From NCBI RefSeq assembly GCF_016798245.1, contig NZ_JAEUZA010000003.1, positions 62,001 through 126,000 on the forward strand: 64,000 bases of DNA. The letters are read 5' to 3'. This DNA comes from Alkalicoccobacillus gibsonii (GTDB taxonomy: Bacteria > Bacillota > Bacilli > Bacillales > Bacillaceae_D). The notes under the pieces were generated by a model that saw nothing but the letters and a program-made list of their open reading frames with translations, was not told the origin of the DNA and did no database searches. The number at the start of each line of letters is the position of its first letter. Within the stretch, counting starts at the first letter, position 1. The position numbers and the translations under genes are program-made. Below are positions 41,163 to 50,047 of the stretch, in pieces.

Positions 41163-43462
41163 GGCACAAATTAACTGGAAGCTCTAAAAATAGAACGGCT
41201 TATTTTAGACGTATTATTTGGCTAGTATTCTTATGTGTGTGTGTTCCTGTTGTTTTAATTGGGAGTATTTATTACAAATTATCTGTGTCACATCTCACGG
41301 ATGAGCTAAAATCTCAATACATGACATCATTAACATCATTTATGGATAGCACAGAGGATCGACTGGCAACCATTGAATATGATTCCTTACAGTTTTCAAA
41401 TAGCTCAATGGTACGTGATTCGTTTCTTAGAGAAAACTTTAAAGAAGACTATGTATTTCAAGGAGATATATTGGATTCTATGCTTACTCGTAAGAATGTC
41501 CATCCACCAATACAAGAAATGATCTATTATAATGATGAGTTTAAGATGATTCTCTCTACGGATTATGGCTCTGTAAAAGGAGAGCATTATGCTTATAACG
41601 ATGATATAATCCATGCCTTTTCTTTGGATAAACAAGCAAGTTGGATGTACTTACCTGATGGGAGTGGTCGAGGATTGATTTCATTTATCCGACTACTTCC
41701 GGTTGTTGGCTCAACCCAAGCGCAAGGCGCAATTATCACTCATGTAAAAGAAGAGACACTTACTCAGGAGTTTCAAAAGCACTATGAGAACAGCGATTAT
41801 CTTACGTATCGAATTGTGGAATCAAGTGGTGTTGAACTGTTCAATTCTCGTCAGGTAGATGGGTATGGCATGGATGTCTCATCAGACCCAATATATGAGC
41901 AAATATCTAAGATTGAATCTAATTCAGGTATTATCTATGGGGAGGATGTAAATGGAAAGGCCGTGCTTCATCTATTTAGTAAAACATTATTAGATCGAGT
42001 TTATATCACGTCTCTAAGTGAAGTGACGATTGCCGAGCAGTTAGGATGGATAAAATTCGTCATCTTTTATACCGTGATCATTTTCCTCATTGTCGGCTTG
42101 ATTTTGTCTTATATCTGTTCCAGGTTTGTCTACAATCCGGTAGAAAGATTAATTCAACAAGGTAAGAAACTTGTGGAAAAGCAACATATTCCGGAGGGGT
42201 CTTCAAATGAGTTTGAATACATTACAGAATGTCTTCATTATATGCACGAGCAAGCTGAATCGCTCAATAAGCATTTAAAAGTCATGGAGCCTAATATACG
42301 AGAACAATTTATTGGTAAAGTAATTAAAGGGGAGATATGGGATAGAGACCGAATACAATCGGAGTGCAAGGCTCTCCAGATAGAGGAAAACCAAATGTAC
42401 ACGGTTATCGTTGTTACACCAGAAAAGGCATATAAGTTCCTGCCAGAGGAATGGTCGCTTACCACTTTTGCAATAGCGAACATTATGAAAGAGCTTCTTC
42501 AGAAATATAGACTTTCTGGCTATGTATCGAGTGGAGATGGATTAGAAACCATCGCATTAGTATATAACAATGATCAGCGAGCGAATGGAGTCATCAATCG
42601 AGAACGTTTAAACCGTTTTGCGGAACATACCTGTGAAGAAGTGAAAAAATGCTTGTCTCTTGATGTATCTGTAGGGGTTGGAAGCGAATATTCTGGGGTC
42701 ACAAAGACCTCAGAATCATATCAAGAAGCACTATTAGCCTTACAATATCGTATGTATAAAACATCGTCCCCTATCAATTATTACGATCATAATGAAAATG
42801 CTAAAAAACAAACGATGTTTTTCTACCCACGGGATCTTGAAATAGAGATTGTAGATTACCTTAATAAAGGGGAACGAGAGCAAACGAAACAGTCCTTAAA
42901 AAAGTTTGCTGATGTGGTAAGGGCATCTGAGTCCTATAACCTCATCTATCAAAGCTATCATGTACTACTGTCCTCAATTATTCGTTCAATTGAACAACAA
43001 GGAATCAGCTTACTTGAAATCATGGAAAACAATTGGTTTGACCAATTAAAGAGCAGGAAAACGTCAGAGGAAATCGTTGATTGGTTTATCGAGGTGTTAT
43101 TCCCCTTGTATGATGACATTGTTGAGGAAAGTCAGAACCTTGGTGGAAGGCTTGCCGTTCAAAAGGTTTGGCAGCATGTAAAAGAGAACATTGGCATGAA
43201 CATTTCCTTGACGGAATGTGCTGAATTGGTAGGGATGAGCCCGTCTTATTTAAGTAGACTTTTTAGACGTGAAACAGGTATTTCATTTGTTGATTACGTA
43301 AAGCAATGTAAGATAGATGAAGCAAAGAAATTACTAAAGGAAAAAGATATGAACATCATACAAATTGCTCAAAGAGTAGGCTACTCAGAGCGAAATCTCA
43401 GTCGAGTTTTTAAGAGTGCAGTCGGGATGTCACCAGGTCAATTTAGAGCGGAACATCGATAA
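41159..43462 (+). CDS. Membrane-bound AraC-family regulator, YesN-like with extracytoplasmic sensor
   Basis: 767 residues. A membrane segment (about residues 17-39), a roughly 250-residue extracytoplasmic sensor region, a second membrane segment (about 292-315), a HAMP-like helix, a linker and a C-terminal AraC helix-turn-helix pair (ISLTECAELVGMSPSYLSRLFRRETGISFVDYV and NIIQIAQRVGYSERNLSRVFKSAVGMSPGQFR). ATG 41159 overlaps the preceding TGA. Regulators of this form control YesN/LplA-type polysaccharide operons. It is likely to sense the external sugar and activate the genes upstream (inference). Confidence 0.9.
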   Translation: MRHKLTGSSKNRTAYFRRIIWLVFLCVCVPVVLIGSIYYKLSVSHLTDELKSQYMTSLTSFMDSTEDRLATIEYDSLQFSNSSMVRDSFLRENFKEDYVFQGDILDSMLTRKNVHPPIQEMIYYNDEFKMILSTDYGSVKGEHYAYNDDIIHAFSLDKQASWMYLPDGSGRGLISFIRLLPVVGSTQAQGAIITHVKEETLTQEFQKHYENSDYLTYRIVESSGVELFNSRQVDGYGMDVSSDPIYEQISKIESNSGIIYGEDVNGKAVLHLFSKTLLDRVYITSLSEVTIAEQLGWIKFVIFYTVIIFLIVGLILSYICSRFVYNPVERLIQQGKKLVEKQHIPEGSSNEFEYITECLHYMHEQAESLNKHLKVMEPNIREQFIGKVIKGEIWDRDRIQSECKALQIEENQMYTVIVVTPEKAYKFLPEEWSLTTFAIANIMKELLQKYRLSGYVSSGDGLETIALVYNNDQRANGVINRERLNRFAEHTCEEVKKCLSLDVSVGVGSEYSGVTKTSESYQEALLALQYRMYKTSSPINYYDHNENAKKQTMFFYPRDLEIEIVDYLNKGEREQTKQSLKKFADVVRASESYNLIYQSYHVLLSSIIRSIEQQGISLLEIMENNWFDQLKSRKTSEEIVDWFIEVLFPLYDDIVEESQNLGGRLAVQKVWQHVKENIGMNISLTECAELVGMSPSYLSRLFRRETGISFVDYVKQCKIDEAKKLLKEKDMNIIQIAQRVGYSERNLSRVFKSAVGMSPGQFRAEHR

Positions 43463-43490
43463 TCGTACGCAAATAGAGGAGGTTGATAAA

Positions 43491-44111
43491 ATGGAGTTAA
43501 ACGGCCCATTTGGAGTCATCTATAAGGTGTCCACATGGATTACTAGACTCGCCTATGTAAACATTCTATGGATTGCGTTCTCATTAGCAGGTGGAGTCAT
43601 CCTAGGATTATTTCCAGCGACAATATCAACGTTTGCGTTGATTAGAAAGTGGAAAAAAGGTGAAACCGAGTTGCCAATTTTAAAAACATTTTGGACATTT
43701 TATAAAAGTGAATTCATAAAAAGTAATAAGCTGGGTTTTATCCTTTTATTTATAGGGTTTGTTCTATATGTTGATCTTCGCATCTTGTATTTCTCAGAGG
43801 GATTCCTACAGCTTCTTTATTATCCAATCCTGATATTATTTTTCATTTTCATATTAGTTTGTCTTAACGCATTCCCGGTCTATGTTCACTACGAATTAAA
43901 AGCATTTCAAGTAATTAGAACATCATTCATTAGAATAATCATTCATCCAATTTCAACAGTTACTATGCTAGTGGGAACGATTGGACTGTGGTATTTATTC
44001 GCACTCTTACCCGGTATCATTCCTTTCTTTGGTGTTAGTCTAATAACAATTGTTTTAATCTGGTCGTTCTTCATCACTGTTAAAGAGGTAAAAGGAGTAT
44101 TAGTGAAGTGA
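43491..44111 (+). CDS. YesL-like (DUF624) membrane protein
   Basis: 206 residues with four to five membrane segments. It contains ITRLAYVNILWIAFSLAGGVILGLFPATISTFALIRKW, the DUF624/YesL signature. YesL proteins nearly always sit beside carbohydrate ABC importers and YesN regulators; their precise job is not known. GAGGAGG precedes ATG 43491. It closes the operon, and a very strong terminator follows. Confidence 0.88.
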   Translation: MELNGPFGVIYKVSTWITRLAYVNILWIAFSLAGGVILGLFPATISTFALIRKWKKGETELPILKTFWTFYKSEFIKSNKLGFILLFIGFVLYVDLRILYFSEGFLQLLYYPILILFFIFILVCLNAFPVYVHYELKAFQVIRTSFIRIIIHPISTVTMLVGTIGLWYLFALLPGIIPFFGVSLITIVLIWSFFITVKEVKGVLVK

Positions 44112-44178
44112 TGATTAAAAAAATTAATTAAAATGTAATGGTTGCATCGCAGACTTTTCCATCCCTAACTATTAAGTC

Positions 44179-44217
44179 AACGACGAACGTTCTATCCTAG
44201 AACGTTCGTCGTTTTGT
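44179..44217 (+). terminator. Terminator of the glycosidase/ABC operon
   Basis: AACGACGAACGTTCTA pairs perfectly with TAGAACGTTCGTCGTT around three bases, followed by TTGT. Confidence 0.88.
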
Positions 44218-44353
44218 CTGTTTATCACTTTTAAATAGTTTTCATGTATCATTAGAGGTAACTAAAAGGAATGAATGCGTTTCGTTTGAAGTTTCGTATG
44301 GATTACAAGAACTCTTCATTCTTCCTTGAAACTCTTTTAGGGGGTGGTGGACA

Positions 44354-45094
44354 ATGTATTTAAAAAAGATCAAGTTATTACGTGAAAAGATCTCAAATAA
44401 TAATGAGTATCCTTTCTCCATACCATGTATGAAGCATTTTGATGAACTGAATCTAACAAAATCCGTTACTTTTTTTGTTGGTGAAAACGGCTCAGGAAAG
44501 TCGACGATGTTAGAAGGAATTGCTGATAAGTGTGATTTTAATACAGCGGGAGGAGGCAGAGGGAATGTATATGATGTGCATGCTTCCCAATCAGCATTAG
44601 GCGATTATCTTCGTTTAGGGTGGATGCCTAAGACTGGTAATGGCTTTTTTCTAAGAGCAGAATCCTTTTATCAATTTGCCTCACATCTGGATCAATTAAA
44701 AGAAGATGATCCTTCCTATAATTATGGTCGTTATGGTGGACAATCCTTACACGAACAATCACATGGAGAATCATTTCTTTCTTTGTTTAAAAATCGGTTT
44801 GATGGGAAGGCTCTCTATCTACTCGATGAACCAGAGGCTGCGCTCTCTCCTGCCAGACAACTCGTTTTTCTAAGGGTGATTCATGATTTGGCCACAAAGG
44901 AAAACGCACAATTTATTATTGCCACTCATTCTCCTATCCTACTAGGCTACCCAGATGCGGAGATCTTTAGCTTTGATCAGGAGAAGATTGATTTCATTGA
45001 TTATGAAATGACAGATCACTATCAGATCACTCACTATTTTCTACAGAATCGTGAAAGAATGCTATCAGAGCTCTTAAAGGATGAAGATGAGTGA
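44354..45094 (+). CDS. AAA-type ATP-binding protein (predicted ATPase, COG3910 type)
   Basis: 246 residues. Walker A is GENGSGKST at residues 43-51, the signature-like GGQSLHEQSHGESFLSLF follows, Walker B is ALYLLDEPEAALS, and a switch His sits in FIIATHSPILL. Such stand-alone proteins resemble ABC/SMC-like ATPase heads with only a short insert (no coiled coil). Their partner and function are unknown. GGGGGTGG precedes the ATG. It is monocistronic between the operon terminator and a TPP riboswitch. It is not a transporter ATPase of the usual type. Confidence 0.83.
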   Translation: MYLKKIKLLREKISNNNEYPFSIPCMKHFDELNLTKSVTFFVGENGSGKSTMLEGIADKCDFNTAGGGRGNVYDVHASQSALGDYLRLGWMPKTGNGFFLRAESFYQFASHLDQLKEDDPSYNYGRYGGQSLHEQSHGESFLSLFKNRFDGKALYLLDEPEAALSPARQLVFLRVIHDLATKENAQFIIATHSPILLGYPDAEIFSFDQEKIDFIDYEMTDHYQITHYFLQNRERMLSELLKDEDE

Positions 45095-45186
45095 ATAAAA
45101 CCTTTACGCACTAATCAATCTAATGTATAGTAAAGCCAACGTGAAAACGTTACCTAAAATAACCAACGATAATTGAATAGTCATAT

Positions 45187-45269
45187 GCACTAGGGGTGTT
45201 TTTAACTGAGATGAGTTTATACTCGAACCCTTTGAACCTGAACTAGGTAAGACTAGCGTAGGAAAGTGC
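45187..45269 (+). promoter_or_regulatory. TPP riboswitch (THI box)
   Basis: P1 is GCACT/AGTGC (45187-45191 with 45265-45269). The conserved AGGGGTG, ACTGAGAT (with CTGAGA at 45206), ACCCTTTGAACCTGA and GTAAGACTAGCGTAGGAAAG blocks are in the right order. It senses thiamine pyrophosphate. A terminator follows at 45331-45365, so thiamine pyrophosphate probably switches the two following genes off. Confidence 0.95.
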
Positions 45270-45330
45270 CAAGCTCTGATACATCATTACCGCATGTTTG
45301 TGTTTTTATTGAGTATGTATTAATTAGTTT

Positions 45331-45365
45331 GCGCAGCGTTCCTACAGGAATGCTGCGCTTTTTTT
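45331..45365 (+). terminator. Terminator of the TPP riboswitch leader
   Basis: GCGCAGCGTTCC pairs with GGAATGCTGCGC around four bases, followed by seven T, ending 29 bases before the SDR start. Confidence 0.88.
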
Positions 45366-45394
45366 ATTTAACAAAAAAAAGGGGAGTGGTCAGA

Positions 45395-46147
45395 ATGACA
45401 AGAACAGTAGTTGTAACAGGCGGAAGCAGAGGACTCGGAGCAACGATTGTAAAGACACTAGCAGAACAGGGGTTTCAGGTTGTCGTTAATTATTATAAAA
45501 GCAAGGAAGCGGCAGAAGCATTAGTGTCTGAAATTGGAGAAGACAAAGCTTGTGCCATCCAAGCAGATGTAACGAATCGAGCAGAAGTAAATCAATTAAT
45601 CGAACAAGCTACGGCTTATTTTGGGAAGATTGATGTAGTTGTGAACAATGCATTAGTAGACTTTAAATTTGACCCTACGAAACAGAAGTCGTTTACTGAG
45701 CTGTCATGGGAGGATTATCAAAAACAGGTGGATGGAACGTTGAAAGCTGCTTTTAATGTGATTCAGAGTGTGGTCCCTCAATTTATTGATAGACAAGAGG
45801 GAACGATTATTAGTATCGGGACCAATCTATTTCAGAACCCGGTTGTCCCTTACCATGAATACACAACGGCGAAAGCAGGCTTGATTGGGTTTACTCGTAA
45901 CATTGCGGCTGAACTTGGTGTACACGGGATAAAAGCCAATGTTGTATCAGGCGGTTTGTTAAAAACAACAGATGCAAGTGCAGTGACAACGCCTGAGGTC
46001 TTTGATCTGATTGCGCAATCTACACCTCTTAAAAAGGTAACAGAGACTCAGGATGTCGCGAATCTGGTTGCGTATCTGGCTTCTGAGCATTCAACTGGGA
46101 TGACGGGTCAGAACATTACAGTAGATGGCGGACTGACGATGAATTAA
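45395..46147 (+). CDS. Short-chain dehydrogenase/reductase under TPP control
   Basis: 250 residues. The NAD(P) loop is TGGSRGLGATIV near the N terminus; VNNALVD, the catalytic YHEYTTAKAG with Tyr and Lys, and SGGLLKTTD and NITVDGGLTM follow. It resembles FabG-type SDRs. The NNAG motif reads NNAL. ATG 45395 follows GGGGAG; upstream in-frame starts lie inside the riboswitch leader. It is the first gene behind the TPP riboswitch and is followed 14 bases later by the monooxygenase gene, so it probably acts in thiamine-related salvage or precursor chemistry (inference). Confidence 0.9.
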   Translation: MTRTVVVTGGSRGLGATIVKTLAEQGFQVVVNYYKSKEAAEALVSEIGEDKACAIQADVTNRAEVNQLIEQATAYFGKIDVVVNNALVDFKFDPTKQKSFTELSWEDYQKQVDGTLKAAFNVIQSVVPQFIDRQEGTIISIGTNLFQNPVVPYHEYTTAKAGLIGFTRNIAAELGVHGIKANVVSGGLLKTTDASAVTTPEVFDLIAQSTPLKKVTETQDVANLVAYLASEHSTGMTGQNITVDGGLTMN

Positions 46148-46161
46148 GTGAGGTGAGTGGT

Positions 46162-47460
46162 GTGGTAAAGAAACAAATACATCTAGGCGTTTTACTCTAT
46201 GGATGTGGACATCATCAAGCGGCTTGGTTGATGCCTGATTCAAGTATTGAGCAGGTTGGAGAAATTTCCTATTATCAGAAACTCGCCCAGCTTGCGGAGA
46301 AGGGGTACTTTGATGCGATCTTTTTTGCGGACAACCAAGCATTTAAAGGAATGGATTCAAGTGAAATGCCAGCCTTTTGGTTTGACCCAATCGTGAATTT
46401 AACCGCTATCTCTCAAGTGACCAAGCATGTTGGGTTAGTATCAACTATTTCGAGTACGTTTGCCAATCCATTTACAGCGGCCAGGCAGCTTCTAAGCTTG
46501 GATCATCTGACAAAGGGACGGGTAGGCTGGAATCTGGTGACTTCGATGACAGATCAAGAAGCTCGAAATCATGGGATGAGTGAGTTACCTCAACGCGTGG
46601 AGCGTTACAAAAAAGCAGATGAGTTTGCAGCGGTTATGGATAAGTTGTTTCTTTCATGGGAGGAAGAGGCGTTTTTACATGACCGGGACGCAGGGAGTAT
46701 TATTGATCCATCAGAGATTGAGCCTATTCACCATGCAGGAACCTACTTCAATGTGCATGGACCTTCAACGACTCCACGCAGTCCCCAGGGGAAACCAGTC
46801 TCGATGCAAGCAGGAGCATCAAAAGAAGGCATTGCCTTAGCGACAAAATACGCGGATGCTGTTTATTCTGTCTCTTGGAATCTGAAGCAAGCGAAAACGT
46901 TCCGAGCTAAGCTGGATCAGCAGATTCAGCAAAGTGAGAACCCAACTAAGAAGATAAAAGTTCTACCTGGACTCGTTACGTATGTTGGTCGTACATATGA
47001 AGAAGCCTTAGAGAAAAAAGCTGCTCTAGATGAACGACTGCCAATTGAGACGGCTTTAAAACAACTCAGCTTCTTTACACAACAGGACTGCTCCAATTGG
47101 GAACTTGATGAAAAAGTACCTTTCCTGCCACCAGTTGAAGAGTTTACCGGTCCCGTTGGTCGCTACGAAACCGTTTTAGAAATTATACAAGATACTGATC
47201 CGACGGTGAGAGAATTAATAGGATACCTAAGTGCAGGTGGTGGACACCTTACACTCATTGGAACGCCAAAGGAGATTGTCGATCAAATGCAAGTCTGGAT
47301 AGATGAGGGAGTGGCTGATGGGTTTAATTTAATGCCCCCAACCTTACCTGGAAGTTTAGATGACTTTGTGGAGTTGGTGGTTCCCGAATTACAGCGGGTA
47401 GGCTTGTTTAGAGAGGCGTACAATGGCCATAGCTTTCGTGAACATCTGGGTCTGATGTGA
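46162..47460 (+). CDS. NtaA/SnaA/DszA-type flavin-dependent monooxygenase under TPP control
   Basis: 432 residues, the normal length for this class-C flavin monooxygenase group. Signatures are the HLGVLLYGCGHHQAAWLMPDS start, FDAIFFADNQ, RVGWNLVTSMTDQEARNHG, the inserted loop SIEP-HHAGTYFNVHGPS and GPSTTPRSPQGKPVSMQAGASKEG. It needs FMNH2 from a reductase and oxygenates a small heterocycle or sulfur/nitrogen compound. GTG 46162 is used because GAGGTG lies six bases upstream; an in-frame GTG at 46153 is part of that site. As the second gene behind the TPP riboswitch, it may open or modify a thiazole or pyrimidine (inference). Confidence 0.9.
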   Translation: MVKKQIHLGVLLYGCGHHQAAWLMPDSSIEQVGEISYYQKLAQLAEKGYFDAIFFADNQAFKGMDSSEMPAFWFDPIVNLTAISQVTKHVGLVSTISSTFANPFTAARQLLSLDHLTKGRVGWNLVTSMTDQEARNHGMSELPQRVERYKKADEFAAVMDKLFLSWEEEAFLHDRDAGSIIDPSEIEPIHHAGTYFNVHGPSTTPRSPQGKPVSMQAGASKEGIALATKYADAVYSVSWNLKQAKTFRAKLDQQIQQSENPTKKIKVLPGLVTYVGRTYEEALEKKAALDERLPIETALKQLSFFTQQDCSNWELDEKVPFLPPVEEFTGPVGRYETVLEIIQDTDPTVRELIGYLSAGGGHLTLIGTPKEIVDQMQVWIDEGVADGFNLMPPTLPGSLDDFVELVVPELQRVGLFREAYNGHSFREHLGLM

Positions 47461-47482
47461 ACCTGTTTTAAGGAAAAATTAG

Positions 47483-47520
47483 AAATAGGACTCCTTATTA
47501 GTGTGGAGTCCTATTTGTTT
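47483..47520 (+). terminator. Terminator after the TPP-controlled pair
   Basis: AAATAGGACTCC pairs with GGAGTCCTATTT around ten bases, followed by GTTT. Confidence 0.83.
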
Positions 47521-47580
47521 CGTCACTCTGTTTTTAATCTGTGCTAAACTGTTAGTAAATCTACATATGGAGGCGTTTTC

Positions 47581-48738
47581 ATGGCGATTCAGCGATTAAC
47601 AGATAAGCAATTTGAACAGGCAGTCCTACTAAGTTGTTTTGCGTTTCAGATGTCGGATTCAGAAGAGCTTCGGACACGTGCAAAGAAAGGCTGGGAGCAA
47701 TCTGTTACCTATGGTGAGGTCACGGACAATGGTGAGCTGTTAGCAAAGCTAGAGGTCATTCCTTTCCATGTGAATGTATTTGGAACAACCATGAGAATGG
47801 GCGGAATTGCTGGGGTGGCTTCTTATCCGGAGCAACGGAGAAGAGGTTTAATTAAACAGCTTATTACGCATTCGCTTAAAGAAATGCGCCAAGAAGGACA
47901 GATCCTTTCCTATCTTGCTCCATTTGCAGTTGGATTTTATCGTAAATTTGGCTGGGAGATCGCTTTTAACGAAGTCACATACACGTTTGAGCCCTCACAG
48001 TTTCCAAAGCCCGATCCGACCATAGAAGGGCAAATGCAACGAGTTCCTTTTACGGATCAGCGTATTCGTCATGTCTATAATGAGAACGCAAGTCATGGAA
48101 TGCTCGTACGTAAGGATAGTTGGTGGGAACGACTTGAACATAGATATTCAGGTACTCAATCGGCTCTATATACAAACGAAGCTGGAGATCCAGTGGCGTA
48201 TATCGTATACAAGGTTCAAGGCAGACACTTTGAAACCGAGGAAATGGTCTATAAGGATGCTGATGGATTAAAGGCGCTTCTTTCCTTTATTGGACAGCAC
48301 GACTCCATGATTAAGACCGCTGAAATAACGACTACGGCTTCCGAGCATTTAGATTATTTTCTGCCAGATCCTAAAACCAAAGCAGAGAGTGTTCCTTACT
48401 TCATGGCAAGAATTGTTGATGTAGAAGCATTTCTAAAAGAGTTTCCGTTTGCGAAGAGTTCAGACAGGAGCTTTACACTTCAAATTGAGGACACCTACGC
48501 TGAATGGAATAACCAGACATTTGCTGTTTCGATTAAAGAGGGGCAAGGAAGCTGTGGAGTATCATCTGAGGAACCGACCATATCAATGAGTATCCAAACA
48601 TTAACTAGCTTAATGCTAGGCTACAGAAGACCTTCCTTTTATCTACAGCAAGGCTTGATTAAAGGGGATCATGAAGCGATTAAACGCTTTGTGTCACTTA
48701 TTCCAGGAGACGAACCAGCTCTTATTGATTTCTTTTAA
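47581..48738 (+). CDS. Eis-type GNAT acetyltransferase
   Basis: 385 residues. The N-terminal GNAT domain has the acetyl-CoA loop GVASYPEQRRRGLIKQLITHSL (about residues 78-99) and GFYRKFGWE, then a second GNAT-like domain. The C-terminal SCP2-like domain starts around residue 285. This two-GNAT plus SCP2 layout is that of Eis/YPEA-like enzymes, which acetylate amines including aminoglycosides in some species; the natural substrate here is unknown. GGAGG lies seven bases before the ATG. Confidence 0.88.
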   Translation: MAIQRLTDKQFEQAVLLSCFAFQMSDSEELRTRAKKGWEQSVTYGEVTDNGELLAKLEVIPFHVNVFGTTMRMGGIAGVASYPEQRRRGLIKQLITHSLKEMRQEGQILSYLAPFAVGFYRKFGWEIAFNEVTYTFEPSQFPKPDPTIEGQMQRVPFTDQRIRHVYNENASHGMLVRKDSWWERLEHRYSGTQSALYTNEAGDPVAYIVYKVQGRHFETEEMVYKDADGLKALLSFIGQHDSMIKTAEITTTASEHLDYFLPDPKTKAESVPYFMARIVDVEAFLKEFPFAKSSDRSFTLQIEDTYAEWNNQTFAVSIKEGQGSCGVSSEEPTISMSIQTLTSLMLGYRRPSFYLQQGLIKGDHEAIKRFVSLIPGDEPALIDFF

Positions 48739-48745
48739 TAGAAGA

Positions 48746-48780
48746 AGCGACCAATCCTACGTAGGACTGGTCGCTATTTG
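48746..48780. terminator. Bidirectional terminator
   Basis: AGCGACCAATCCTAC pairs with GTAGGACTGGTCGCT with one mismatch, between the convergent Eis-type and DJ-1-type genes. Confidence 0.83.
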
Positions 48781-48782
48781 TC

Positions 48783-49466
48783 TTACTTTTGAAGTTGTTT
48801 TAACACAAGATCTGCAACTGGACCACCAGAAGCAGGGTTTTGACCTGTTACCAGGCGTCCGTCTTTAACAGCGTATGGAGCAAACGGCTTGTCCGCTTTT
48901 TGGAATTTCGCGCCACGCTTAACCAGTTCGGTTTCAGTGAGGTATGGCAGGTACTCATCAAGTTCAACTAGCTTCTCTTCTTCGTTCGTGAATCCTGTGA
49001 CCACTTTATCAGCAATGAGATAATTGCCTTCTGCCGTTTTTAGGTTTAATAAACCAACCGCGCCGTGACATACAGAAGAGACGATCCCGCCATTTTTGTA
49101 AATCGTTTGGCTAATCTTCTGAAGCCCTTCATTTTCAGGGAAGTCCCAGACTGTTCCGTGACCACCTGCATAATAAATGGCCGCATAATCAGCTGGATTC
49201 ACGTCCTCAGGAGTTAGTGTATTCCCAAGCTTTTTCATAAACGCTGGGTTTAGATAGAACTCCCAGTCAATTGCTTCAGCTGAAGCCAGACTATGAGGAT
49301 CAATTGGCGTATATCCGCCTTTTGGACTCACAAAATCCACCTCATACCCTGCGTCTTCTACCTTTTTCACAAAGTGGACAGCTTCGCGTAACCATAAGCC
49401 CGTCGCTCTATCTAAATCCGGGTATTTTGGAAAACTACTCACAACAACAAGAATTTTACTAGACAT
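48783..49466 (-). CDS. DJ-1/PfpI-family Hsp31-like protein (glyoxalase III type)
   Basis: 227 residues. The nucleophile is Cys in IVSSVCHGAVGLL (about residue 136), with the preceding IYYAGGHGTVWDFPE; the C-H-E/D set fits the Hsp31/glyoxalase III branch, which removes methylglyoxal or repairs glycated molecules. AAGGAG lies seven bases before ATG 49466. It is divergent from a MerR gene and has a MerR-type 19-base-spacer promoter, so induction by reactive aldehydes or thiol stress is likely. Confidence 0.88.
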   Translation of the reverse strand: MSSKILVVVSSFPKYPDLDRATGLWLREAVHFVKKVEDAGYEVDFVSPKGGYTPIDPHSLASAEAIDWEFYLNPAFMKKLGNTLTPEDVNPADYAAIYYAGGHGTVWDFPENEGLQKISQTIYKNGGIVSSVCHGAVGLLNLKTAEGNYLIADKVVTGFTNEEEKLVELDEYLPYLTETELVKRGAKFQKADKPFAPYAVKDGRLVTGQNPASGGPVADLVLKQLQK

Positions 49467-49494
49467 CAAATCACTCCTTAACTATGATGAGTGT

Positions 49495-49525
49495 ATCTTA
49501 CTACTTAAAGTGCACTTTAAGTCAA
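49495..49525 (-). promoter_or_regulatory. MerR-type promoter/operator of the Hsp31-like gene
   Basis: On the minus strand TTGACT and TAAGAT are separated by 19 bases. The spacer contains a perfect 20-base palindrome with half-site ACTTAAAGTG (49503-49522), the binding site expected for the divergent MerR protein. Confidence 0.87.
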
Positions 49526-49543
49526 AGGAAAGGACTTGCTTAC

Positions 49544-49939
49544 TTGAACGATTACTCCATGAACGAAATCAAAGAAAAGCTGGGTCTGTCAGCTTCTACG
49601 TTGCGTTATTATGAAAAAGAACAATTGATTCCAGCAATTACAAGAGATTCATCTGGAAATAGAAGGTATACAGATACTGACTTAGAATGGATTACCTTTA
49701 TCAAAACATTACGTGATACCGATATGCCAATTCGGATGATCAAAGAATATGTGGCCATGTTCCAAGAGGGGGCAGATACGATCACTGCAAGGAAAGAGTT
49801 AATGGCAGCACACGCAGAAAAGGTACAGCAGGAGATTGACCAGAAGCTAGCCAGTCTTAAGGTGCTCCAAAAAAAGGTAAAGTATTACGATACGATTGAT
49901 CGACGAAAGCAGAGGTTGAGTGAGAGGGCGTTTAAGTAA
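49544..49939 (+). CDS. MerR-family transcriptional regulator
   Basis: 131 residues from the TTG at 49544. The winged helix is SMNEIKEKLGLSASTLRYYEKEQLIPAITRDSSGNRRYTDTDLEWITFIKTLRDTDMPIRMIKEYVAMF, then a coiled-coil dimerisation helix. There is no Cys in the sensor region. The TTG has AAAGGA about ten bases upstream and gives the standard MerR N-terminal distance. The frame from 49484 would cover the operator and is unlikely. It should control the divergent DJ-1-type gene by unwinding its long-spacer promoter. Confidence 0.87.
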   Translation: MNDYSMNEIKEKLGLSASTLRYYEKEQLIPAITRDSSGNRRYTDTDLEWITFIKTLRDTDMPIRMIKEYVAMFQEGADTITARKELMAAHAEKVQQEIDQKLASLKVLQKKVKYYDTIDRRKQRLSERAFK

Positions 49940-49998
49940 AGATAGTGCAAATAACGTTTCCTGCCTTGACATATAATCTACATATTCTGGTCCTTTCA

Positions 49999-50006
49999 GC
50001 CGATAT
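49999..50006 (+). promoter_or_regulatory. Sigma-D-type -10 element
   Basis: GCCGATAT is the exact motility sigma-factor (SigD) -10 consensus, 41 bases upstream of the chemoreceptor gene. The -35 position (ACAT at 49980-49983, 15-base spacing) is a weak match to TAAA. Confidence 0.65.
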
Positions 50007-50047
50007 AAATTTCATATACTTGCTTTCATCGAGAGGATGTTGGATAT

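Noticed and set aside
44354-45094. Transporter ATPase of the neighbouring ABC importer
   Set aside because: It lies beyond the operon terminator and has an SMC-like/COG3910 ATPase layout, not an MsmX-type sugar-importer ATPase.
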